DNA of 51,616 bases from TTA-H9 sp002071415 (GTDB taxonomy: Bacteria; Bacteroidota; Bacteroidia; Bacteroidales; TTA-H9): NCBI GenBank assembly GCA_035411425.1, contig DAONSX010000011.1:1-51616 (forward strand), given 5' to 3'. Of this stretch, positions 43,641 through 51,519 are shown piece after piece. Numbering within the stretch: position 1 is the stretch's first letter; each line of letters begins with the position of its first letter. The position numbers were made by a program, and so were the translations under genes. Below the pieces are notes generated by a model. The model had not been told where the DNA came from, ran no database searches, and was given only the letters and a program-made list of their open reading frames with translations.

Positions 43641-43712
43641 GAGAGATAGAAATTTTACTTTACTTTGCCTCATTCAAGAAATGGTGTAATTATCGGCTAA
43701 GTTTTCAAGATC

Positions 43713-44858
43713 ATGATAAGAATTGTAACCATTATTGGAGCAAGGCCACAAATAATAAAAGCTGCGGCTATTTCAAGAACTATAAGAGATTTTTTTACGG
43801 AAACCATTCAAGAAATCATTGTCCACACTGGCCAGCACTACGACGAAAAGATGTCGCAGGTTTTTATAGAGCAGCTTCAAATTCCAACCCCACATTACAA
43901 TTTAGGAATAGGTTCTGCTTCGCATGGCATTCAAACTGCCCGAATGATAGAAAAAATCGAAAACGTGCTTCTTACCGAAAAACCCGATTTTGTCATTTTG
44001 TATGGAGATACCAATTCGACTCTTGCAGGAGCCGTAGCTGGAGCAAAAATCCATATCCCCGTCGCTCATGTTGAAGCCGGATTGAGATCATTCAACAAAC
44101 TCATGCCCGAAGAAATCAATCGCATTGTTTGCGATCATTGCAGCACCTTGCTTTTCAGCCCCACAGCCACGGGTTTCCATAATCTCGTACGCGAAGGATT
44201 TCTGCCCGATACTTTACCTCCTTACCACATCAACAATCCTAAAATTTATCATTGTGGTGATGTCATGTATGATAATTGCCTGTATTTCTCTGATATGGCC
44301 GAAAGGAACAGCCAAATTTTACAACAATATGGGCTTAATCCAGGAAAATTTATTCTAATCACTATTCATCGCGATAGCAATACCGATCAGCCTCAGAGGC
44401 TCGAATCCATATTCAGATCGCTCATCCGCTTGACAGAAAACACCCATTTGCCTGTTGTTTTGCCTATCCATCCCCGAACATCCAAAGTCTTGAAATCGAA
44501 ACTTCAACTCGATCCCTATAAAAATCTTCAGCATCAACCCAATATCCTTATTATTCCACCTGCTTCCTTTTTCGATATGATTTTACTCGAAAAGAATGCG
44601 GCTCTTATTTTGACCGATTCGGGAGGAGTACAAAAAGAAGCCTATTTTTATCGAAAACCTTGTGTAATACTTCGAGCCGAAACCGAATGGAAAGAAATTA
44701 TAGAAACAGGTGCGGGGGCTTTGGCTGATGCCAACGAAGAACAAATCTTAACCAAGAGCATAGAATATTTGAAGAATCCTCCACGGAATTTTCCTCCCAT
44801 TTTTGGCGACGGCCTGACTGCACATTTTATTTTAAATGAGATTGTTGCTACGGAATAA
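43713..44858 (+). CDS. wecB: UDP-N-acetylglucosamine 2-epimerase (non-hydrolysing)
   Basis: A 381-residue enzyme that interconverts UDP-GlcNAc and UDP-ManNAc for surface polysaccharide synthesis. Signature blocks are TIIGARPQIIKAAAIS (about 5-20), VHTGQHYDEKMSQVF, HVEAGLRSFNKLMPEEINR, with the catalytic acidic residues in this region, ITIHRDSNTD and TDSGGVQKEAYF near 296-307. Length and order are typical of WecB/MnaA. No polysaccharide gene lies nearby, so it probably supplies a pool elsewhere. The ribosomal S6 promoter follows downstream. Assignment is secure. Confidence 0.95.
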   Translation: MIRIVTIIGARPQIIKAAAISRTIRDFFTETIQEIIVHTGQHYDEKMSQVFIEQLQIPTPHYNLGIGSASHGIQTARMIEKIENVLLTEKPDFVILYGDTNSTLAGAVAGAKIHIPVAHVEAGLRSFNKLMPEEINRIVCDHCSTLLFSPTATGFHNLVREGFLPDTLPPYHINNPKIYHCGDVMYDNCLYFSDMAERNSQILQQYGLNPGKFILITIHRDSNTDQPQRLESIFRSLIRLTENTHLPVVLPIHPRTSKVLKSKLQLDPYKNLQHQPNILIIPPASFFDMILLEKNAALILTDSGGVQKEAYFYRKPCVILRAETEWKEIIETGAGALADANEEQILTKSIEYLKNPPRNFPPIFGDGLTAHFILNEIVATE

Positions 44859-44909
44859 GCTCCTAAATCCATCCTGAATGCTGAACTTTAGCTAAATTTT
44901 ACGATTTTT

Positions 44910-44941
44910 TTTGTGCAATTTGTAAGAATTTAATAATTTTG
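44910..44941 (+). promoter_or_regulatory. Promoter of the rpsF-rpsR-rplI operon
   Basis: TTTG at 44910-44913 and TAATTTTG at 44934-44941 are separated by exactly 20 bases, a perfect Bacteroidota promoter. It is 53 bases before the rpsF start and gives a short leader in which ribosomal-protein feedback could act. Confidence 0.85.
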
Positions 44942-44994
44942 CCATCCAATTTAATAAAAAATTTATTCAGTCTAATTAATTTAATTTCAATTAA

Positions 44995-45348
44995 ATGAAT
45001 AACCAGTACGAAACCGTTTTCATTATGACTCCCGTCTTGTCTGAAGATCAGATGAGGGAAACGGTAAAGAAGTTCCACGATTTACTGGTGGAAAAAGGTG
45101 CTGAAATTGTGCACGAAGAAAACTGGGGTTTGCGCAAGCTTGCCTATCCAATTCAAAAAAAATCATCGGGTTTTTATCAGCTCTTCGAATTTAAGGCCGA
45201 AGGCAGCCTGATTAATGAATTGGAAACCGCCTACCGACGTGATGAACGTATTATACGTTTTCTCACGGTATTGCTCGATAAACACGCTATTGCTTACAAT
45301 GAAAAAAAGCGTACCAACAAAAACGACATTCCTACATTAAACGATTGA
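44995..45348 (+). CDS. rpsF: 30S ribosomal protein S6
   Basis: A 117-residue S6 protein of the small subunit. It opens with YETVFIMTPVLSEDQM and contains EENWGLRKLAYPIQKKSSGFY and YRRDERIIRFLTVLLDKHA, all conserved S6 blocks. It binds 16S rRNA together with S18, encoded next. First gene of a three-gene ribosomal operon under a strong promoter. Length is slightly above the E. coli core, without an unusual tail. Confidence 0.97.
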   Translation: MNNQYETVFIMTPVLSEDQMRETVKKFHDLLVEKGAEIVHEENWGLRKLAYPIQKKSSGFYQLFEFKAEGSLINELETAYRRDERIIRFLTVLLDKHAIAYNEKKRTNKNDIPTLND

Positions 45349-45367
45349 ACACTAAAAATTGAACATT

Positions 45368-45637
45368 ATGGCACAAGGTGAAAGTGAAATCAAATATTTG
45401 ACTCCAATAGCGGTTGAGACCAAAAAGAAGAAATACTGCCGTTTCAAAAAAAGCGGTATAAAATATATTGATTACAAAGACGAGTCATTTTTGCTGAAAT
45501 TTGTCAACGAACAGGGAAAGATTTTGCCGCGCAGGCTCACGGGTACTTCCTTGAAATACCAAAGAAAAGTGGCTCAGGCCATCAAAAGAGCCCGTCATCT
45601 TGCACTTCTTCCCTATGTAGCTGATTTACTCAAATAA
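45368..45637 (+). CDS. rpsR: 30S ribosomal protein S18
   Basis: An 89-residue S18 protein. The core has KKKYCRFKKSGIKYIDYKD, then GKILPRRLTGTSLKYQRKVAQAIKRARHLALLPY, which is diagnostic. It pairs with S6 on the platform of the small subunit. The start at ATG 45368 (MAQGESEIKY) is preferred over an in-frame TTG three codons earlier. It starts 19 bases after rpsF, and a clear Shine-Dalgarno for the next gene overlaps its stop. Confidence 0.97.
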   Translation: MAQGESEIKYLTPIAVETKKKKYCRFKKSGIKYIDYKDESFLLKFVNEQGKILPRRLTGTSLKYQRKVAQAIKRARHLALLPYVADLLK

Positions 45638-45650
45638 GGAGGAAAAAAGT

Positions 45651-46100
45651 ATGGAAGTTATTTTGATTCAAGACGTACCTAAGCTGGGCTATACCGACGA
45701 AATCGTAAACGTGAAAAACGGTTATGCACTTAATTATCTCATCCCCAAAGGATACGCTATTATGGCGAATCCTTCTAATCGTAAAGTATTGGCCGAAAAT
45801 CTTAAACAAAAAGCCTTTAAACAGGAAAAGGTTCAAAACGAAGCCCTCGAGTTGGCTAAAAAATTAGATGGCCTTCTCATCAGAGTGGGTGCCAAAGCTT
45901 CGAGCAGCGGTAAAATTTATGGTTCGGTGAATGCATTGCAAATTGCCGAAGTTCTTAAAAATCAACATCATATCGAAGTAGATCGCAAACGCATCCTCAT
46001 CGATGGGGATTCCATTAAAGAACTCGGAACATACACGGCAACCATAAATCTTCATAAAGACGTCAAAGCTACTATTCAATTTGAAGTCTTTGCAGAATAA
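45651..46100 (+). CDS. rplI: 50S ribosomal protein L9
   Basis: A 149-residue L9 protein of the large subunit. The N-terminal domain VILIQDVPKLGYTDEIVNVKNGYALNYLIPKGYA is diagnostic, followed by the connecting helix and a C-terminal domain (KIYGSVNALQIAEVLKNQH). An unusually strong Shine-Dalgarno for this genome, AGGAGG at 45637-45642, is spaced 8 bases before the ATG. It is the last gene before the operon terminator. Confidence 0.97.
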   Translation: MEVILIQDVPKLGYTDEIVNVKNGYALNYLIPKGYAIMANPSNRKVLAENLKQKAFKQEKVQNEALELAKKLDGLLIRVGAKASSSGKIYGSVNALQIAEVLKNQHHIEVDRKRILIDGDSIKELGTYTATINLHKDVKATIQFEVFAE

Positions 46101-46124
46101 TTTGTTTGGCTTTCAATAATTGGT

Positions 46125-46154
46125 CCCGTCATGACCCTCCATGGCGGGTTTTTT
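46125..46154 (+). terminator. Intrinsic terminator of the ribosomal protein operon
   Basis: CCCGTCATG (46125-46133) pairs with CATGGCGGG (46140-46148), one position being G-T, around the loop ACCCTC, and TTTTTT follows. The start codon of the SpoU methyltransferase lies only 5 bases past the T-tract. Confidence 0.88.
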
Positions 46155-46158
46155 ATCT

Positions 46159-46923
46159 ATGCTTTCACATCAACAAATAGCTTTCATTAGAAAACTCAAG
46201 GAGAAATCCTTTCGCTATCAGGAAGGAGTTTTCCTGGCAGAAGGAGAAAAATTAGTTACTGATTTGCTTCAGTCGGGATGCATGCCCATGGAAATTTATT
46301 TTATAGAATCATACAAGGGTCCATTAACCTTGCATCCTCGGGCGAAAGCCATTTCAAGCAAAGAAATGGAAGGAATTTCACAACTGAAAACTACCTCAAC
46401 CATTAGTGCTTTGTTCCCCATTCCATCGCTCCCACAGCTTAATACGATAATTTTTAAAGACGAATGGGGCATTGTACTGGATGATATCAGCGATCCGGGA
46501 AACATGGGTACATTATTGCGAACTGCCGATTGGTTTGGCATACGTTATATCGTTTGTTCGTCCACTACCGTGGATGTATACAATTCAAAATGTGTTCAAG
46601 CTAGTATGGGCTCCATTGCTCGTACTTATGTTTATTATCTACCGCTCGATGAGTTTTTTGCTACCCTTCCAAACGAAGTTAAAATTTTCGGCGCTCAAAT
46701 GAATGGCCATTCTATTTATACGACGAATTTTCCCAAGGGAGGTCTTCTTTTATTAGGAAGCGAATCCTCAGGCATTCATCCCGAGTATGAGCATTTTATC
46801 CATAAAAGTGTAGCCGTCCCCGCCGCCAAGCATAATTTGAAACAAGGGCCAGAATCTCTTAATGTAGCAATTGCTGGATCGATTATACTTTCCGAGATTA
46901 ACCAACAACATTTTTCAGCTTGA
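46159..46923 (+). CDS. SpoU/TrmH-family RNA 2'-O-methyltransferase
   Basis: A 254-residue SPOUT methyltransferase. An N-terminal RNA-binding subdomain (FIRKLKEKSFRYQEGVFLAEGEKLV) precedes the catalytic SpoU domain with the knot motifs: LDDISDPGNMGTLLRTADWFG, then LLLLGSESSGIHPEY and a C-terminal SLNVAIAGSIILSEI. It transfers methyl from SAM to a ribose in tRNA or rRNA; the exact target is not evident. The upstream in-frame ATG at 46141 lies within the terminator stem, so ATG 46159 was chosen. It needs read-through of the terminator or a promoter that I could not see. Confidence 0.92.
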   Translation: MLSHQQIAFIRKLKEKSFRYQEGVFLAEGEKLVTDLLQSGCMPMEIYFIESYKGPLTLHPRAKAISSKEMEGISQLKTTSTISALFPIPSLPQLNTIIFKDEWGIVLDDISDPGNMGTLLRTADWFGIRYIVCSSTTVDVYNSKCVQASMGSIARTYVYYLPLDEFFATLPNEVKIFGAQMNGHSIYTTNFPKGGLLLLGSESSGIHPEYEHFIHKSVAVPAAKHNLKQGPESLNVAIAGSIILSEINQQHFSA

Positions 46924-46966
46924 TTTGCTGCAAAAATTACAAAATGACCGATTTTGAAACACGGTG

Positions 46967-47215
46967 ATGCTCAAACTTATTTTGATAGCATTTACTCTTC
47001 TAATAATTCCCGCTGCGGGTATAGCCATCAAAATGTTTTTCATCAAGGGAACCAAGTTCAAGAAAACACGTGCCTCGTCGTTGCCGGGCGAAAACCTTAG
47101 CTGCACTTGTGGAGGCGAAGGTTCATACCAAGAATATATTGGCAAAACAGTAGCTCTTTCATCCTTTATTCAGTTGTTTTGGAGAGCAGACTCACAAATC
47201 CCGGGGTTTGAATGA
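46967..47215 (+). CDS. Small one-helix membrane protein, NqrM-like
   Basis: An 82-residue protein with one N-terminal helix (residues about 2-23, LKLILIAFTLLIIPAAGIAI), a basic turn and SCTCGGEGSY with a Cys-x-Cys-Gly-Gly pair. NqrM (DUF539), a maturation factor of the Na+-translocating NADH:quinone reductase, has the same plan of a helix followed by a CGG segment, and the gene is beside apbE, whose product flavinylates that complex. The 3' 50 bases overlap the 3' end of apbE on the other strand. The ATG at 46967 was chosen over a GTG directly before it. The NqrM link is an inference. Confidence 0.6.
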   Translation: MLKLILIAFTLLIIPAAGIAIKMFFIKGTKFKKTRASSLPGENLSCTCGGEGSYQEYIGKTVALSSFIQLFWRADSQIPGFE

Positions 47216-48194
47216 TTCGGAAATTCGATTTGTTTTCGTCGAGAATAAAATAGGCTTCAAGTCCTAAATCTTTGTTATCTCTAATAAATCTCCATGCTTT
47301 TTCGGCTCCCATTACCATAAATGCTGTTGCATAAGCATCGGCTGTAATGCCATCTTTTGCCACAACACTTACACTTAACAAATTATGATTGACAGGATAA
47401 CCTGTTTTGGGGTCAATCGTATGAGAATATCGCCTTCCGTTCTCTATACGATATTTCCTGTAACTTCCCGAAGTAGCAATGGCTTTGTGGGCTATTTCCA
47501 CCACGGCTTCAATTTCCCTTTCTGAGCTCGCACTGTCGGATGGTTTTTCTATTCCAACTCTCCATTGATTTCCATCGGGTTTCGGATCTCCCGTAACTAC
47601 TTCCCCGCCAATATCAACCAAATAGGAAGTGATTCCCTTTTGCCGTAAAAATGAAGCCAGCAAATCGGCAGAATAACCTTGTGCTATGGCGTTGAAATCG
47701 AGTTCTATGCTTGTATCCGATTTCACAACACTATCGCCTTGCAACCAGATGTTCCGATAATCGATATGTTTCAACAATTCAATAATCAAGAGGCTATCGG
47801 GCATTTTTCCCTGCTTGCGATGAAATCCCCAAGCCTTCACCAACGGCCCTACGCACGGATTGAAAGCTCCATCAGTTCTCTTGGCTACTTCCATCGATTG
47901 GGTAAACACAAAGCGGAAAACACTATCGGTTTTTACACCTGTTTCGTTACGGTTGATACGGCAAATGATGCTACTATCGTCCCATAACGAGACCGAACGG
48001 TCGAAGGCATGCAAAAGGGAATCTATTTCCTTGCTAAAGTTCCTCTTCGCAACATCTAAATAAGTTACCTGATAATATGTTCCTTGAGCCTCACCGGTGA
48101 TGATTGTCTTCTCAGGTTTGCGACTGCATGACATCAATAATAGCGATAAGGCGAGATATGACAAAAGAGACTGAGTTCGAAGCGTTTTAATCAT
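47166..48194 (-). CDS. apbE: FAD:protein FMN transferase ApbE, lipoprotein
   Basis: A 342-residue lipoprotein that attaches FMN covalently to threonine residues of target proteins such as NqrB/NqrC or RnfG/D subunits. With the start at 48194, residues 1-23 form a signal ending in lipobox LMSC (Cys23); a longer version begins seven codons upstream at 48215. Conserved ApbE blocks are GTYYQVTY, the DGAFNPCVGPL segment, and ELDFNAIAQGYSADLLASFL with the flavin loop LVDIGGEVVTGDPKP. The HTIDPKTGYPV and DAYATAFMVMG segments near the C-terminus provide magnesium ligands. It overlaps the NqrM-like gene tail to tail by 50 bases. Confidence 0.93.
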   Translation of the reverse strand: MIKTLRTQSLLSYLALSLLLMSCSRKPEKTIITGEAQGTYYQVTYLDVAKRNFSKEIDSLLHAFDRSVSLWDDSSIICRINRNETGVKTDSVFRFVFTQSMEVAKRTDGAFNPCVGPLVKAWGFHRKQGKMPDSLLIIELLKHIDYRNIWLQGDSVVKSDTSIELDFNAIAQGYSADLLASFLRQKGITSYLVDIGGEVVTGDPKPDGNQWRVGIEKPSDSASSEREIEAVVEIAHKAIATSGSYRKYRIENGRRYSHTIDPKTGYPVNHNLLSVSVVAKDGITADAYATAFMVMGAEKAWRFIRDNKDLGLEAYFILDENKSNFRIIQTPGFVSLLSKTTE

Positions 48195-48271
48195 AATTTC
48201 TCGAATGATTAACATTTATCCGCGTGCAAAATTCGGTATTTTTGCTCGAGATTTAAATTTTGAAGCGTATT

Positions 48272-48445
48272 ATGGATTCTGGTATTTATAAGTGTGGATT
48301 GTGCGAATATATGTACAGGCCACAGAAAGGCAATCCCGAGAATGGCATTGCACCGGGTACCCCCTTCGACGAACTTCCCGACGACTGCATTTGCCCTCGT
48401 TGTGGCAATCCGAAAACATATTTTTATTCAACAGATGACGAATAA
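48272..48445 (+). CDS. Rubredoxin
   Basis: A 57-residue rubredoxin, a one-iron electron carrier. The two iron-binding knuckles are YKCGLCEY (C-x2-C) and CPRCGNPKTYF (C-x2-C). Between them lies the conserved PENGIAPGTPFDELPDDC block. The second Gly of the first CxxCG knuckle is Glu here. A TATTTTTG box at 48237-48244 could drive it. The ATG at 48272 was chosen; a TTG four codons upstream is in frame. Its last 22 bases overlap the 3' end of the sirtuin gene on the opposite strand. Its redox partner is not evident. Confidence 0.95.
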   Translation: MDSGIYKCGLCEYMYRPQKGNPENGIAPGTPFDELPDDCICPRCGNPKTYFYSTDDE

Positions 48446-49185
48446 ATGGCTTCATCAAGCGCCATCATGGCTTCAGAGGCCTTAATGGGAAGGAAAACAT
48501 CGGTAACGACCTGTGTGTGTTCAGAAATGTGTGGATTGATTTCGATAATCCTTGCTCCATTATTCTTCGCTAACCCAGGAATAAGATTAGCGGGCATAAC
48601 TTCGCCCGTAGTGCCAATAACAATCAATACATCGCATTTTTGCGCTGCCTGTATAGAAGCAGAATAGGCTTCAGTGGGAATAGCTTCGCCAAAGAATACA
48701 AAATCGGGCTTTAATATAGATTTGCAAACTGAACATCGGGGAGGAATATTTTCAAGTAAATTTTTATCCACTTTATAAATTTTCCTACATTCCAAGCAAA
48801 TCAAATTTCGTGTATTGCCATGAAACTCTATGATGTTTCGATTACCGGCCTCATAATGTAAATTGTCGATATTTTGTGTAATAATCATTTGGAGTAAACC
48901 CTTTTTCTCCCATTTTGCTAAGATAAGATGAGCAGCATTGGGCTTGGCTTTACCCATATATTGATAGAATATTTCGATGATTACAGGCCAACTCTTTTCT
49001 GGAAATTTCATAAAATAATCGATGTCTAAGACCTTGGGATCATATTTAGTCCATAACCCCCCTTGGCCTCTGAAGGCTGGCACTCCACTTTCTACACTTA
49101 CTCCTGCACCCGTAAAGGTTACCAGATATTTCGACTTTTTGATAAATTCGGCCGCAGTTCTTATTCTTTCCTCCTGATTCGTCAT
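48424..49185 (-). CDS. cobB: NAD-dependent protein deacylase, Sir2 family
   Basis: A 253-residue sirtuin that removes acyl groups from lysine using NAD+. The NAD loop GAGVSVESGVPAFRG begins at residue 26. QNIDNLH and the catalytic histidine in EFHGN follow. The zinc tetrad is CLEC followed about 20 residues later by CSVC, and the NAD-site ends with VVIGTTGEVMPA and IEINPH. The residues that mark SIRT5-like desuccinylases (Tyr and Arg after the FRG loop) are not seen; the loop reads FRGQGGLWTKYDP, so deacetylation is more likely. It overlaps rubredoxin by 22 bases tail to tail. Identification is secure. Confidence 0.93.
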   Translation of the reverse strand: MTNQEERIRTAAEFIKKSKYLVTFTGAGVSVESGVPAFRGQGGLWTKYDPKVLDIDYFMKFPEKSWPVIIEIFYQYMGKAKPNAAHLILAKWEKKGLLQMIITQNIDNLHYEAGNRNIIEFHGNTRNLICLECRKIYKVDKNLLENIPPRCSVCKSILKPDFVFFGEAIPTEAYSASIQAAQKCDVLIVIGTTGEVMPANLIPGLAKNNGARIIEINPHISEHTQVVTDVFLPIKASEAMMALDEAIYSSSVE

Positions 49186-49270
49186 ATTCTATTTTTTTAT
49201 TATTTCGAAAGTTACTCCCGATTATAATTCTACTTTCTCATCAAGAAATATAGAAAATAATCTGTCTTCA

Positions 49271-49300
49271 TTGAAAATCCGCGAAAAATCAATAATTTTG
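49271..49300 (+). promoter_or_regulatory. Promoter of the S9 peptidase gene
   Basis: TTG at 49271-49273, a 19-base spacer and TAATTTTG at 49293-49300 match the Bacteroidota promoter exactly. It lies 29 bases before the peptidase ATG. Confidence 0.8.
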
Positions 49301-49329
49301 ACCACACATATTTCTTAAATGCAAATATC

Positions 49330-51519
49330 ATGAAAAAATTTTATTATCTTGTGTTTTTGGTGGTTTTGGTTACCTTATCGAAATCTCTACATTCGCAAAC
49401 CAAAGAACTTACACTCGATGCTATATTGAAGGACCGAGGTTTGGCAACCAAAAGTTCTTACTGGATTACCCCTTTAAACGATGGAAAAAATTACCTAAAA
49501 AAGGAAAACGACACTTTAAAGATTTATGATTACAAAACTGGGGCTTATGTTGGCTATCTTATAGCTCTCAAAGACCTGCTCGATGCGCAAGGCGAAAAAA
49601 TTTCGATGGAAGATTTTAGCCTCAGTAACGATGGCAAAAAAATGCTGATTGCAACGGCAATTGAACCCATTTACCGACATTCTTATTATGCAAAATATTA
49701 TATTTATGATCTACAGCAAAAAAAATTGAGTGCTTTGTCGGACAAGGGGCAACAGCGGCTGGCCGAGTTTTCACCCGATGGCAGTAAGGTTGCTTTTGTT
49801 AGAGAGAACAACCTGTTTATTAAAAATCTGGACGATGGAAGCGAGATGCCATTGACAACCGACGGAAAAATCAATGAAATCATCAATGGCACGACCGACT
49901 GGGTGTATGAGGAAGAATTTGGTTTTACTAAAGGATTTTTCTGGTCGCCCGATGGCAGCAAAATAGCTTATTATCGATTCGACGAAACTCGTGTAAAACA
50001 ATATTGCTTCCCAAAATATGGAAAATTGTATCCGGAGAATTACTGTTATAAATATCCCAAGGCTGGCGAAGAAAACTCCATCGTTGATGTCTATGTTTAT
50101 AACATTGAAGAAAAGAAAGCATTAAAATTGAATACGGGTTCAGAAAACGATCAGTATTTACCTCGCATGCAATGGGCTGGAAATTCAGGTATGCTGGCCA
50201 TTCAGCGCCTCAATCGCTTGCAGAATCATCTCGAGATTCTTCTTTATAATCCTTCTAGCGCATTAGGAAATATCATCTATAGTGAAGAGAACAAATACTA
50301 TATAGAAATAACCGACGACCTCATGTTTACTCCTGATGGGAATCAATTTTTCATCACGAGTCAGGGAAATGGTTACAACCATATTTATCTTCATTCAACC
50401 GATGGAAGATTAAATAAACAACTTACGATAGGAGAATGGGAAGTAGATCATATCATTGGTTATGATGCTATCCGCAAGCTTGTTTATTTTTCTGCAGCCT
50501 ATAGCAGCCCGCTAAATCGTGAAATCTGCACAGTTGACACTAAGGGGCATCTTAAAATCATTGCTGGCCAGCCAGGAAATAACACGGCCAGCTTTAATCC
50601 AAATTACACATATTTTCTTAAAAGATGGTCGGATGCCAATACACCACATATCATGTCGATTTGCGATGCCAGAGGCAAAGAACTCCGAATCCTCGAAAAT
50701 AATGCGGGATTTACCGAAAAAGCAAAAGAATATCAGCTTCAACCTGTGGAGTTTTTTTCTTTTACGACTTCTTATGGAGTTACTTTGGATGGATGGATGA
50801 TAAAGCCCCCCCATTTCAATACTCAACAGCCTTATCCAGTATTGGTTTATCTGTACGGAGGACCTGGATCGCAAACCGTAACCAATTATTGGGAAGGCGG
50901 AAGATTGTGGTATCAAATGATGGCTTTACATGGGATAGTCGTAGTTTCAGTAGATAATCGCGGAACTGGTTTCAGAGGAGAAGAATTCAGAAAAATGACT
51001 TATAGCCAGTTGGGGAAATATGAAACCGACGACCAGATAGAGCTCGCCAAATACCTTATTCGTTCGGGAATAGCCGATTCTACACGTATTGCTATATTTG
51101 GCTGGAGCTATGGAGGATTTATGTCGTCGCTGTGTATGACCAAAGGCTCCGATTATTTTACTACAGGTATAGCTGTAGCTCCAGTTACCAACTGGAGATA
51201 TTACGACAACATCTATACTGAGCGCTATATGGGATTACCTCAGTCCAACTCTCAAGGCTACGACGACAATTCTCCTATCCATTATACCGACAAACTTAAA
51301 GGGAACTATCTGCTGATACATGGCACGGCCGACGATAACGTCCATTTTCAAAATTCGGTTGAAATGGTTTCGGCACTGGTTAATGCCAATAAACATTTTC
51401 AAACAATGTATTATCCCGACAGCAATCACGGAATTTATACTGGAAAAAATACTACATACCATCTCTATTCATTGATGACTGAGTTTCTCTATGAACATCT
51501 TCTTTTAAAACAAAACTAA
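49330..51519 (+). CDS. Dipeptidyl peptidase IV-type S9 family peptidase
   Basis: A 729-residue exported serine peptidase. Residues 1-22 form a signal peptide (MKKFYYLVFLVVLVTLSKSL). An N-terminal beta-propeller has the double-glutamate DWVYEEEF, which in DPP IV anchors the substrate N-terminus. The alpha/beta-hydrolase domain follows, with nucleophile Ser593 in GWSYGGF, catalytic Asp in HGTADDNVHF and His in SNHGIYTG. Length and motifs match bacterial DPP IV, which releases X-Pro dipeptides. It has its own strong promoter and no operon partners in view. Together with the M1 peptidase it indicates reliance on peptide scavenging. The remaining ~100 bases of the window are AT-rich and hold nothing recognisable. 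Confidence 0.93.
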   Translation: MKKFYYLVFLVVLVTLSKSLHSQTKELTLDAILKDRGLATKSSYWITPLNDGKNYLKKENDTLKIYDYKTGAYVGYLIALKDLLDAQGEKISMEDFSLSNDGKKMLIATAIEPIYRHSYYAKYYIYDLQQKKLSALSDKGQQRLAEFSPDGSKVAFVRENNLFIKNLDDGSEMPLTTDGKINEIINGTTDWVYEEEFGFTKGFFWSPDGSKIAYYRFDETRVKQYCFPKYGKLYPENYCYKYPKAGEENSIVDVYVYNIEEKKALKLNTGSENDQYLPRMQWAGNSGMLAIQRLNRLQNHLEILLYNPSSALGNIIYSEENKYYIEITDDLMFTPDGNQFFITSQGNGYNHIYLHSTDGRLNKQLTIGEWEVDHIIGYDAIRKLVYFSAAYSSPLNREICTVDTKGHLKIIAGQPGNNTASFNPNYTYFLKRWSDANTPHIMSICDARGKELRILENNAGFTEKAKEYQLQPVEFFSFTTSYGVTLDGWMIKPPHFNTQQPYPVLVYLYGGPGSQTVTNYWEGGRLWYQMMALHGIVVVSVDNRGTGFRGEEFRKMTYSQLGKYETDDQIELAKYLIRSGIADSTRIAIFGWSYGGFMSSLCMTKGSDYFTTGIAVAPVTNWRYYDNIYTERYMGLPQSNSQGYDDNSPIHYTDKLKGNYLLIHGTADDNVHFQNSVEMVSALVNANKHFQTMYYPDSNHGIYTGKNTTYHLYSLMTEFLYEHLLLKQN

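Noticed and set aside
43473..43673. 66-codon minus-strand ORF
   Set aside because: Reads through degenerate TTGG repeats, giving a Pro/Ser/Gln-rich artefact, and overlaps the small transporter subunit.
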